A stretch of DNA of 32,699 nt from an uncultured Porphyromonadaceae bacterium (GTDB lineage Bacteria > Bacteroidota > Bacteroidia > Bacteroidales > Paludibacteraceae). Position 1 is the stretch's first letter, and every line of letters starts with the position of its first letter. This document shows positions 8,296 through 15,129 of this stretch, one piece after another. Both the position numbers and the translations under genes were made by a program. Below the pieces are notes generated by a model. It worked only from the letters and a program-made list of their open reading frames with translations. It made no database searches and had not been told where the DNA came from. Where the stretch lies: positions 1 to 32,699 of the forward strand of contig CASEAJ010000038.1 of assembly GCA_949285425.1 (NCBI GenBank), in the 5' to 3' direction.

Positions 8296-9633
8296 ATGAA
8301 GATGAAAAAAATTGTTATCGCAATGGGAATACTGGCATGTACCGGGGTGGTAAATGCACAAGTTCCCGAACAATGTCAGGTTAACTTGAGCCTGATGAAC
8401 GAATCAGCCAAAAACAAACAATATGCAGATGCTTATGGCCCGTGGAAAGCTGTATTTGATGAATGCCCGGGAGCAAGCAAGGCTATCTACCAACGAGGAC
8501 GTACCATCCTGCAATGGAAACTAGTGGATGATGCCAAGAAAGGCGATGGAGCTGCTTATAAGGCAACGTTCGAATTGCTGATGAAAATGTACGACAGCCG
8601 TATTGAACATTTTGGTGATGACCCCAACTATCCTACTCCGTGGATTCTGGGTCTGAAAGGGTTGGATTATGCCACTTATGCACAATGGGACAAACTGAAA
8701 AAACCGGCTTACGAATATCTGGAAAAATCGGTCAACGGTATGGGCGACAACAGCGAACTGGAAGTATTGCGTCAGTTTGTAATGGTATCGAGCAACATAT
8801 ACAAGGCCGAACCAGAAGCTCATGGACCGAAATTCATTGCCGACTACTTGAAGGTGAATGAAATCATTGAGAAACAGGCCAATGATCCCAACAACAAACA
8901 GGCTGAATTGGCAGGACAAATCAAGTTGGCATTGGATCAGGTATTTGCACAAAGCGGAGCCGCTGATTGTGAAACATTGGATGGCCTTTATGCCGAAAAG
9001 GTAAAAGCCAACCTCACCAATATGGAGTATCTGAACACGGTAATGACCCTTTACCGCATGGTTGGTTGTACCGAACAAAGCGTTTATTTTGAAGCGGCCG
9101 CAGCTGCACATGCCATTCAGCCTTCTGCCGAATCGGCCAGTGGAGTTGCCGAAATGGCCTACAAGAAAGGAGAATTCGAACAAGCCATTTCATATTATGA
9201 ACAAGCAACCGAATTGTATGAAAATGCTTTGGACAAGGCAGAATGCCAGTTTAAAATTGCACAGATCTACTATAAGGACTTGAAAAACTCTCCGAGATCG
9301 AAGCAATATGCCAACAAATCACTGGAGTACAATCCGAACAATGGTAAAGTATACTTCCTTATCGGTATGCTTTATGCAACAGCTAAAAATGTCTATCCGG
9401 ACGATCCGGTACTTTCAAAAACGGTATTTTGGGCTGCCGTAGACAAATTTGCCAAGGCCAAACAGGTAGATCCGTCGCTTGCTGATGGTGCCAATGAAAT
9501 GATTTCCACCTACAGCAAATACTTCCCGACGAAAGAAGAAATATTCTTCAGCAAAGACTTGAACGGAAAGACTTCGTTCACTGTCGGAGGATGGATTGGT
9601 GAAACAACGGCTGTAAGAGAAGCTAAACAATAA
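8296..9633 (+). CDS. Exported tetratricopeptide-repeat protein
   Basis: A 445-residue protein with a signal peptide (IVIAMGILACTGVVNAQ) and several helical TPR-like units, clearest in the C-terminal half: AEMAYKKGEFEQAISYYEQA, KAECQFKIAQIYYKDLKNSP and YNPNNGKVYFLIGMLYATA. An earlier unit is NKQYADAYGPWKAVFDECPG. TPR folds hold partner proteins. Its place between an outer-membrane protein and lptC suggests a periplasmic or outer-membrane scaffolding role; this is inferred from context. A second in-frame ATG lies at codon 3. The previous gene ends about 100 bp upstream with a hairpin in between, so some transcription may be uncoupled. Confidence 0.85.
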   Translation: MKMKKIVIAMGILACTGVVNAQVPEQCQVNLSLMNESAKNKQYADAYGPWKAVFDECPGASKAIYQRGRTILQWKLVDDAKKGDGAAYKATFELLMKMYDSRIEHFGDDPNYPTPWILGLKGLDYATYAQWDKLKKPAYEYLEKSVNGMGDNSELEVLRQFVMVSSNIYKAEPEAHGPKFIADYLKVNEIIEKQANDPNNKQAELAGQIKLALDQVFAQSGAADCETLDGLYAEKVKANLTNMEYLNTVMTLYRMVGCTEQSVYFEAAAAAHAIQPSAESASGVAEMAYKKGEFEQAISYYEQATELYENALDKAECQFKIAQIYYKDLKNSPRSKQYANKSLEYNPNNGKVYFLIGMLYATAKNVYPDDPVLSKTVFWAAVDKFAKAKQVDPSLADGANEMISTYSKYFPTKEEIFFSKDLNGKTSFTVGGWIGETTAVREAKQ

Positions 9634-9657
9634 ACAGTTTAGAATAACCTTATCGGT

Positions 9658-10239
9658 TTGAAGAAACAACGTAAATATATAAGCAAGGTATTGGTTGCAC
9701 TTGTTGCAGCCAATATCTTCTTTTTTATGTCGGCTTGTGGTAACAAGAAAACCGATGTGATAGATGCGGTGAAGGACCGCAAGCAGATGCCACAATTACA
9801 TGCCAACGAAATAACGACCCTGGTTTCGGACTCGGGTGTTACCCGCTATCGTATTACAGCACCGGTGTGGGATATATTTGACAAGGCCGAACCTCCTTAT
9901 TGGGAATTTCCGGCAGGATTACATTTGGAACGTTTCGACACGGAATTGAATGTTGATGCCAACATACACAGCAAATATGCGAAGTATCATCAGAAAGCCG
10001 AACTGTGGGAATTGCGTGACAAGGTAGATGCCACTAATCTTGAAGGAGAGCGGTTCGAAACCGAGCGTCTGTATTGGGACCAGAAAAAGGAACTGATTTA
10101 TTCGGACACAATTGTCAAGATAACCGATGCAACCGGAACGGTGATTTATGGTGACGACTTCAAGTCTAACCAATCTTTGTCAAACTACACTATCCAGAAC
10201 GGCCGAGCCAATATCATATTGAAGGAAGAAGATGAATAG
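9658..10239 (+). CDS. lptC: LPS export periplasmic protein LptC-like lipoprotein
   Basis: A 193-residue protein with an N-terminal hydrophobic segment and a lipobox ending in MSACG, then a domain with LVSDSGVTRYRITAPVW, PPYWEFPAGLHLERFD, YHQKAELWELRDKVDATNLEGE and IYSDTIVKIT. This succession of short beta strands (ligand-type DSG, GVYRxxA, W-L-V) matches the LptC/YrbK family, which links the inner-membrane LptBFG transporter to LptA in lipopolysaccharide export. The start is a TTG codon at 9658; no ATG precedes the hydrophobic segment in this frame. It follows the TPR gene by 24 bp. In other Bacteroidales the cluster often continues, but here an oppositely oriented gene follows after 26 bp. 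Confidence 0.85.
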   Translation: MKKQRKYISKVLVALVAANIFFFMSACGNKKTDVIDAVKDRKQMPQLHANEITTLVSDSGVTRYRITAPVWDIFDKAEPPYWEFPAGLHLERFDTELNVDANIHSKYAKYHQKAELWELRDKVDATNLEGERFETERLYWDQKKELIYSDTIVKITDATGTVIYGDDFKSNQSLSNYTIQNGRANIILKEEDE

Positions 10240-10265
10240 GCTGACTCGTAACGGATTCCCCAGTT

Positions 10266-10643
10266 TTATTGGTCGACATCAGTCTGTTTTTTATCCTGCC
10301 TCCGGTTCATTCCCTGTTCCACTAATTTGTCAGCCAGACGCACACAATCGACACATGCGATTTTGTTTCGTTTCAATTCCCGGCATTGAAACGTGCCGAA
10401 TTCCTGTACAAACGATTCTTCCAGGTCTTTTCTGCTATTCCCTCCCAACAAATGCGATGCTGCATGCAAGGCACCGCAAACACCGCCTTCGGCACGGCCA
10501 CCGCCCCAGGCACGGAACTGTTCTATTTCTGAATCGGTAATGGAACATTCTTTCTGAAATCCTTTCAGCAAAGATTGGGCACAGTTCCAGTTTTCCGGTT
10601 TTTTATGTAAATAAGCTTCCGATAAAGTTCTTTCTTTCTTCAT
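10266..10643 (-). CDS. C_GCAxxG_C_C family cysteine-rich protein
   Basis: A 125-residue protein with the pattern defining this family: NWNCAQSLL (Cys21), GGGRAEGGVCGALHAAS (Cys56 in the V-C-G-A block), FQCREL (Cys87) and IACVDCV (Cys97, Cys100). Family members are thought to bind a metal or redox centre, sometimes beside oxidoreductases or transporters; the exact function is not known. The start at 10643 (MKKERTLSEAY) was chosen; an ATG at 10667 adds eight residues (MSRKQKTT) and is also possible. A -7 box lies upstream at 10708-10715. It converges on lptC with only 26 bp between the stop codons. Confidence 0.85.
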   Translation of the reverse strand: MKKERTLSEAYLHKKPENWNCAQSLLKGFQKECSITDSEIEQFRAWGGGRAEGGVCGALHAASHLLGGNSRKDLEESFVQEFGTFQCRELKRNKIACVDCVRLADKLVEQGMNRRQDKKQTDVDQ

Positions 10644-10707
10644 TGTTGTTTTTTGTTTTCTTGACATCCGTAAGCCTCTTTTTCGAGAAAAGCACTGGAA
10701 TGTGCCG

Positions 10708-10715
10708 CAAAAATA
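10708..10715 (-). promoter_or_regulatory. Possible -7 box for the C_GCAxxG_C_C gene
   Basis: On the minus strand the sequence reads TATTTTTG, an exact TAnnTTTG match, about 65 bp before the chosen start codon. This leaves room for either of the two candidate starts. A clear -33 element is not seen. Confidence 0.4.
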
Positions 10716-10822
10716 AGGCTTTAACGGCAAACCGCCATCTGTTTTTCTTTGAAAAAGCAGGACCATATCCCCTTTTATTCACAAAATATGTTAGAAAACA
10801 TGCTCCCGACACTTTTATTCAC

Positions 10823-10830
10823 TACATTTG
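10823..10830 (+). promoter_or_regulatory. Possible -7 box for the rhomboid operon
   Basis: TACATTTG matches TAnnTTTG and lies 35 bp before the first rhomboid start codon. The divergent region between this and the minus-strand gene is about 220 bp and contains one such box for each direction. Confidence 0.5.
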
Positions 10831-10865
10831 CACGTGTTTGAAAATACATTATATAAAAATACCGA

Positions 10866-11657
10866 ATGAACAATTACAGACCTTCTTTGTGGAATTCCAT
10901 TCCTCCGGTAGTAAAGAATTTGATAATTATAAACTTTATCCTGTGGTTGGCCAGTGAGGTGACGGCCCGCCAAGGATTCGATTTAAACAGCCTGCTAGGC
11001 ATGCATTATTGGGCTTCGGACAAATTCAATCCAGCACAGATTGTTACCTACATGTTCATGCACGGCAGTTTTTCACACATATTCTTTAACATGTTTGCTC
11101 TCTTCATGTTTGGAAGCGTATTGGAACAAACATGGGGCAGCAAACGTTTTCTGTTTTACTATATGGTTACCGGTATCGGAGCCGGGATGATACAGCAGCT
11201 GGTATACACCATTGAGTTCCAGCCTACTTTACACGCACTGACCGCTACCATCAACTCGGGGTCGGCAGAAAACATTATGGCCTACCAGGATGCCATCGGG
11301 CGTTTTTTCAAGACTGAGTTTTTGGCGAACGCAACCATAATGGATGTCCTGCACATGAAACAGGAATATATGAATGCCATTATCAACCAGGTTGTAACCG
11401 TAGGAGCTTCCGGGGCCATTTTCGGCATTCTGCTGGCATTCGGCATGCTTTTCCCCAATACGGAGCTTTTTATCATGTTCATACCGATACCCATTAAAGC
11501 AAAGTATTTTGTTGTCATTTACGGCTTGATAGAACTGTATCTTGGTTTTGCGAATCATGTTGGCGACAGCGTGGCTCACTTTGCCCATTTGGGAGGCATG
11601 TTGTTTGGCATTATCTTGATTTTGTATTGGAAAAAGAAAGGAAGACTGTACAGTTGA
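10866..11657 (+). CDS. Rhomboid family intramembrane serine protease
   Basis: A 263-residue polytopic membrane protein. The rhomboid signature is complete: HIFFN (His71, Asn75) in the second helix region, GASG at 180-183 with the nucleophile Ser182, and HFAHLGG with catalytic His241. Rhomboids cleave membrane proteins within or near their transmembrane segments. A polar insert of about 60 residues (roughly 112-174) separates the third helix from the GASG helix, longer than in Escherichia coli GlpG. The start codon follows a short AT-rich leader. A second rhomboid follows 105 bp downstream, probably in the same operon. Substrates are unknown. Confidence 0.93.
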   Translation: MNNYRPSLWNSIPPVVKNLIIINFILWLASEVTARQGFDLNSLLGMHYWASDKFNPAQIVTYMFMHGSFSHIFFNMFALFMFGSVLEQTWGSKRFLFYYMVTGIGAGMIQQLVYTIEFQPTLHALTATINSGSAENIMAYQDAIGRFFKTEFLANATIMDVLHMKQEYMNAIINQVVTVGASGAIFGILLAFGMLFPNTELFIMFIPIPIKAKYFVVIYGLIELYLGFANHVGDSVAHFAHLGGMLFGIILILYWKKKGRLYS

Positions 11658-11762
11658 CCGGCAAATGACAACCCGTAAAACCTGTTTTTCATGGCGGAAA
11701 TTTCTAAATTCCGCCTGCATTGAACACCGGCCTTTTCCGGCGACTAACACAAGAATATAAAA

Positions 11763-12650
11763 ATGAACGTTTGGGAAAACATAAAACTTACCTTCAAAAA
11801 AGGAGATGCCCTTATAAAATTGATTTATGTAAATGTCGGCGTTTTCCTCCTGCTGAAAGCAGTACTCATTGTGCTGAAACTGTTTAACCTGTCGGGTACA
11901 TTTCTGCTTTCGTGGCTGGCCATTCCGGCCGACCCGACCTTGCTGTTGCAACGTTTTTGGACTCCGGTTTCCTACATGTTCCTGCATGAAGGCTTTTTCC
12001 ATTTGTTTTTTAACATGCTGTGCCTTTATCTGTTCGGGAAAATATTCCTCTCTGTGTTTTCCGAAAGACATTTGGTAGGGTTATATTTTGTAGGAGGATT
12101 TATAGCGGCCCTGTTCTATGTTCTGGCATATAACCTGTTCCCCTATTATGAGCCGTTGGTCCATGCAAGTATTCTGCTGGGAGCTTCCGGTTCAATTATG
12201 GCCATAATCACGGCTTCCGCCTTCAGGTTACCCAACATGGAAATAAGGCTGTTCCTTTTGGGCGGGGTCAAACTGAAGTATGTGGCTATAGCCACCATAT
12301 TGGTAAGTTTTTTCGGCATCACTTCATCCAACGGCGGCGGAGAGCTGGCACATTTGGGCGGTGCGCTCACCGGTTATCTCTTCGTCCTGTTACTGAACAA
12401 GGGAACAGACATTACGCTTTGGTTCAACAAGCTGATAGATGGAATTGTCAACCTGTTCCGTCCAAGGCGCATGAGAGTAAAAAAAGGTACACACCGGCCG
12501 AACCGTAAAATGAACGATGCGGAATACAACATGCACAAGGCGCAGAACATGGCGGAAATAGACCGGATACTCGACAAGATAAAGGCTTCAGGCTATGACA
12601 GTCTGAGCAGCGATGAGAAGCGACGCCTCTTCGAACAGGGAAAGAAATAG
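11763..12650 (+). CDS. Rhomboid protease with C-terminal DUF6576-like tail
   Basis: A 295-residue membrane protease. Catalytic motifs are HLFFN (His80, Asn84), GASGS with Ser142, and ELAHLGG with His197. After the last membrane segment comes a basic linker (RPRRMRVKKGTHRPNRK) and a short conserved C-terminal block, AEIDRILDKIKASGYDSLS followed by SDEKRRLFEQ, which resembles the DUF6576 tail found on many Bacteroidota rhomboids. This tail lies in the cytoplasm and may bind a partner. The gene is preceded by a related but distinct rhomboid and followed by an EEP-family gene 38 bp downstream; the three together look like a transcription unit. Confidence 0.93.
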   Translation: MNVWENIKLTFKKGDALIKLIYVNVGVFLLLKAVLIVLKLFNLSGTFLLSWLAIPADPTLLLQRFWTPVSYMFLHEGFFHLFFNMLCLYLFGKIFLSVFSERHLVGLYFVGGFIAALFYVLAYNLFPYYEPLVHASILLGASGSIMAIITASAFRLPNMEIRLFLLGGVKLKYVAIATILVSFFGITSSNGGGELAHLGGALTGYLFVLLLNKGTDITLWFNKLIDGIVNLFRPRRMRVKKGTHRPNRKMNDAEYNMHKAQNMAEIDRILDKIKASGYDSLSSDEKRRLFEQGKK

Positions 12651-12688
12651 CAAAAAGAAACAGTGTCCGGCACAAATACGGTTTTGCA

Positions 12689-13777
12689 ATGAGAAAACTC
12701 TTCCGAAGCATATTTCTTTTCATCAACGTACTATGCATAGCCTGTGCGTTGATGACTTATTGGGGAAGCGGCATCAGCCCCGACCGTTTTGTGCTGCCTG
12801 CCTACCTTGCTCTGGCTTTTCCCTTCATACTCTTTGCCAACATTTGTTTTGTGGTGTTCTGGTTGGCATTTCGGAAATGGTATTTCGTTTTGTCTTTAGC
12901 TTTGCTCATAGGCTCTTATACAAAAATAAGGACTTGTTTCCCCTTGAACTACAAGCAGGCCAAACAGGCCGAACAAAACGGGGCTTTTACTGTAATGACC
13001 TATAACACCTGGTTGTTGGGAGGATTGAAAAAGCATACCGAAAAAAATCCCAATAAAGTGCTCCAACACATTCTGGACTGCGATGCCGACATTGTGTGCA
13101 TGCAGGAGTTCGGGGTGTCGAACAAACTGATTACAGAAGGTGATGTCAGACGGATTCTAAAAAAATATCCTTACAAGCATATCTATTACAAAGTAAACCG
13201 CAGTTACAAGCGAATGGGTATTGCCACCTTCTCCAAGTACCCGATTATCAGGAAAGAGACCATAGAATTTCCATCCAAACAAAACGAAGCCATATTTTCG
13301 GACATTGTCATTGGGAAAGATACAATCCGCCTGTTCAATTGTCATTTGGAATCGAACAAACTGACCGAAAAGGACAAGGCCATGCCGGCAGAGTTGCGCA
13401 AAAACTTCGATGCCGAAAATCTGTCGAACGTCACACTCCATTTGTCGCGAAAGCTGGGCTCCGCCTACAAGGCAAGGGCCGTACAAGCCGACATGGTATC
13501 GGAGTACATATCCCGTTCTCCTTATAAGACGGTAGTGTGCGGAGATTTCAACGATGTTCCCCTATCCTATTCCTACACAAAAATAAGAGGCGATATGCAG
13601 GACGCTTTTGAATCCCTCGGCTTCGGACTGGGCATCACTTTCAATGAAGACTTCTACAGGTTCCGCATTGACTATGTTTTGTGCGACAGCCACTTTATCC
13701 CCCTTCAACTGAAAAGGGACAAAGTCCCTTATTCCGACCACTACCCCATTACATGTACGTTGAAAATAGCGGAATGA
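12689..13777 (+). CDS. Membrane-anchored endonuclease/exonuclease/phosphatase family protein
   Basis: A 362-residue protein with three predicted membrane helices in the first ~85 residues (LFRSIFLFINVLCIACALM, then two more) followed by an EEP (DNase I-like) domain. Catalytic motifs are present in order: MTYNTW (Asn), CMQEFG (metal-binding Glu), NCHLES (His), CGDFNDVP (Asp, Asn) and YSDHYPI (Asp-His). The family includes nucleases and phosphodiesterases of lipids, so the substrate is open. The membrane anchor would place the domain outside the cytoplasm or at its face; orientation is not determined here. It ends the rhomboid gene group, and a long non-coding repeat region follows. Confidence 0.88.
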   Translation: MRKLFRSIFLFINVLCIACALMTYWGSGISPDRFVLPAYLALAFPFILFANICFVVFWLAFRKWYFVLSLALLIGSYTKIRTCFPLNYKQAKQAEQNGAFTVMTYNTWLLGGLKKHTEKNPNKVLQHILDCDADIVCMQEFGVSNKLITEGDVRRILKKYPYKHIYYKVNRSYKRMGIATFSKYPIIRKETIEFPSKQNEAIFSDIVIGKDTIRLFNCHLESNKLTEKDKAMPAELRKNFDAENLSNVTLHLSRKLGSAYKARAVQADMVSEYISRSPYKTVVCGDFNDVPLSYSYTKIRGDMQDAFESLGFGLGITFNEDFYRFRIDYVLCDSHFIPLQLKRDKVPYSDHYPITCTLKIAE

Positions 13778-13888
13778 TGGTGTAACCTCATCCGTTGTTC
13801 CGGGTAAACTGCCCTATGTGACAGGACGAAGAAACTAATATTTTAAGTAGCGGGGAGCTACTCGCTACAAAAAAGCCTTGCACACAAA

Positions 13889-13945
13889 ACATTTCTCACT
13901 CTCCCCTTAGGTTAGGGGGAGTACCGCGGAGCGGGGAGGGGGTAC
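13889..13945 (+). repeat. G-rich repeat element, forward copy
   Basis: Begins ACATTTCTCACTCTCCCCTT and continues through G-rich runs to GGGGAGGGGGTAC. The start word recurs at 14240-14257 in the same direction and at 14743-14762 inverted, where the G/C-rich continuation is also shared in outline. Confidence 0.75.
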
Positions 13946-13958
13946 ATGTTGTTAACAG

Positions 13959-14172
13959 TTAATACGTGAGTTCGGGAAAAGAAGGGGCATGTGAGTGCCT
14001 GTAAGGCACAATTTGCATAACCGTAGGGCAAAGCTCTGCGGCGACCTGCGGGCAGACAAGCAGAAACATCGTCTTTATGCCTTAGGTCGTTGACCTAAGG
14101 TTACGCAAAGTCCGGCTTTCCAAGCCACCGAACCAGTGCAAAGCATTTGTTATCCCGAACTGACGTAGTTAA
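13959..14172 (+). mobile_element. 214-bp MITE-like element with inverted termini and nested hairpins
   Basis: The left end reads TTAATACGTGAGTTCGGGA and the right end, on the opposite strand, TTAACTACGTCAGTTCGGGA: about 20-bp imperfect terminal inverted repeats. Inside are tight hairpins with three-base loops: GTGCCT-gta-AGGCAC at 13995-14009, CCGTAGGGC-aaa-GCTCTGCGG at 14021-14041, CCTTAGGTC-gtt-GACCTAAGG at 14080-14100 and GGCTT-tcc-AAGCC at 14114-14126. TTTGCATAA (14012-14020) pairs with TTACGCAAA (14101-14109), enclosing the second and third hairpins. There is no coding sequence. It may be a non-autonomous mobile element, a structured RNA, or both. Confidence 0.6.
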
Positions 14173-14239
14173 TAGCAGATTTTATAAAGGGACTGTCCGC
14201 CCCTGCGACCCCGACCGTACTTCCCGCTACAAAAAAGAA

Positions 14240-14257
14240 ACATTTCTCACTCTCCGG
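14240..14257 (+). repeat. Partial copy of the ACATTTCTCACTCTCC word
   Basis: Short second copy of the start of the element at 13889, also preceded by a CGCTACAAAAAAG word as at 13863. The G-rich continuation is missing, so it is a truncated copy. Confidence 0.6.
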
Positions 14258-14261
14258 AAAA

Positions 14262-14346
14262 ATCTTCTATAGAAAGTTGCCCAACATACTATAGAAGATG
14301 GGTCAACATACTATAGAAGATTGATCAACTTTCTATAGTATCTTTT
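14262..14346. repeat. Four CTATAG-centred sites at exact 22-bp spacing
   Basis: CTATAG cores lie at 14267, 14289, 14311 and 14333, each 22 bp apart. Units two and three share CAACATACTATAGAAGAT. Units one and four carry the AACTTTCTATAG form, unit one in the opposite orientation. The spacing is close to two turns of B-DNA. No spacer diversity like that of CRISPR is present, and no replication or regulator gene is adjacent. Confidence 0.85.
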
Positions 14347-14408
14347 GACAGCCTCCTGCAAGGCTTGTGGCGGGCTTGAGCGGACATAATGTCAGGTATT
14401 TTAAGAGG

Positions 14409-14444
14409 GTGACGAGTGACAAGTGACAAGTGACAAGTGACGAG
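14409..14444. repeat. Heptamer short tandem repeat (AGTGACA/AGTGACG)
   Basis: Five consecutive seven-base units: GTGACGA, GTGACAA, GTGACAA, GTGACAA, GTGACGA. Same unit as at 1597-1652. Confidence 0.85.
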
Positions 14445-14455
14445 CGGGGAGCTTC

Positions 14456-14564
14456 TGTAGAGACGTACCGTGGTGCGTCTGTTTCTGGAGCAAGGAGCGG
14501 GGAGCCCCCCGGTCGCGGCGGATTTGTAATCCGTCCGCTAATTTATTATCAGGATTTGCAATCC
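14456..14564. repeat. Two small palindromic elements
   Basis: The first, at 14460-14480, pairs AGACGTACC with GGTGCGTCT. The second is a pair of related words: GGCGGATTTGTAATCCGTC at 14517 and GGATTTGCAATCC at 14552-14564, each a short inverted repeat of the type GGATT-N-AATCC. These resemble dispersed intergenic palindromes seen in many bacterial genomes. Confidence 0.6.
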
Positions 14565-14635
14565 GATGCAGGTATTTGTTGAAAACAGGTAAATGTACCA
14601 TATGCGAAACCGTTCTGACTGAAATTTTCACCTGC

Positions 14636-14671
14636 GAAAACGGAAAGTTGAAAACGGAAAGTTGAAAACGG
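14636..14671 (+). repeat. 14-bp tandem repeat GAAAACGGAAAGTT
   Basis: Two full copies and a partial third of GAAAACGGAAAGTT in perfect register. It is followed by ATTAACA heptamers (about 14680-14700), another low-complexity tract. Confidence 0.85.
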
Positions 14672-14705
14672 GCTAATAATTAACAATTAACAATTAATAA
14701 TTGAC

Positions 14706-14762
14706 CCGTTCCCCCTCCCCGGCCCCCTCTGGCTCCCCCCAAAGGGGAGAGTGAGAAATGTT
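14706..14762 (-). repeat. G-rich repeat element, inverted copy
   Basis: On the minus strand this reads ACATTTCTCACTCTCCCCTT followed by G-rich runs ending in GGGGAGGGGGAACGG, matching the forward element at 13889-13945. The two copies enclose about 760 bp. Confidence 0.75.
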
Positions 14763-14770
14763 CAATGATT

Positions 14771-14794
14771 AACCGTCAACTGTCAACTGTCACT
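14771..14794 (-). repeat. Heptamer repeat on the minus strand
   Basis: AGTGACAGTTGACAGTTGACGG read on the minus strand, the same AGTGACA/AGTTGACA vocabulary as after paralogue B at 1597-1652. Confidence 0.6.
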
Positions 14795-15129
14795 TTTATG
14801 CAGTCATCCCATGATTATATGCTCTCGGACGACTTTCCAAAGCGGATGACCGCCAGTTTGAACTTACACATATTCTGCGTCTTTCGACCGCGATTGATTG
14901 TCTTTTTGGGAAACTTTTTAATAATTTATTTTTATTAATTCATTAAAAAACAGATTTTTAATTTTTATTTTGGAAAACTTTCACATAACAAGGCAAAATA
15001 TTTTATTCCTTTTTTGTTGCTTATCAATAATATTTTGACTAACATTGCAATCCGTCTTAAGGCACATATTACATAGACTTAAATTATTCGTTATAAATAG
15101 TTTCACAAAAACTCAAAGCAGTTATTTCA

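Larger units (their letters stand above)
13778..15129. other. 1.35-kb gene-free region rich in repeats
   Basis: No convincing coding sequence is present on either strand; the only open frames are short and cross repeat units. From left to right it contains a G-rich element, a 214-bp element with inverted termini, a 22-bp periodic array, heptamer repeats, two small palindromes, a 14-bp tandem repeat, a second inverted G-rich element, and finally an AT-rich stretch (about 14910-15129) before nrdJ. Words such as AGCGGGGAG recur at 13848, 13930, 14444 and 14497. The region looks like an accumulation site for small non-autonomous elements. Confidence 0.85.

Noticed and set aside
10232..10540. Plus-strand frame starting at the end of lptC, like a next operon gene
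   Set aside because: It overlaps the minus-strand C_GCAxxG_C_C gene, whose cysteine pattern is convincing; the plus-strand translation has no family features.
14401..14631. 76-codon minus-strand frame in the repeat island
   Set aside because: It runs through the heptamer repeat and small palindromes, and its translation reflects repeat units.
14820..15129. Cobalamin riboswitch before the B12-dependent reductase
   Set aside because: I looked for a B12-box-like conserved core and found none; the stretch is AT-rich with no clear multi-stem fold. A covariance-model search would be decisive.
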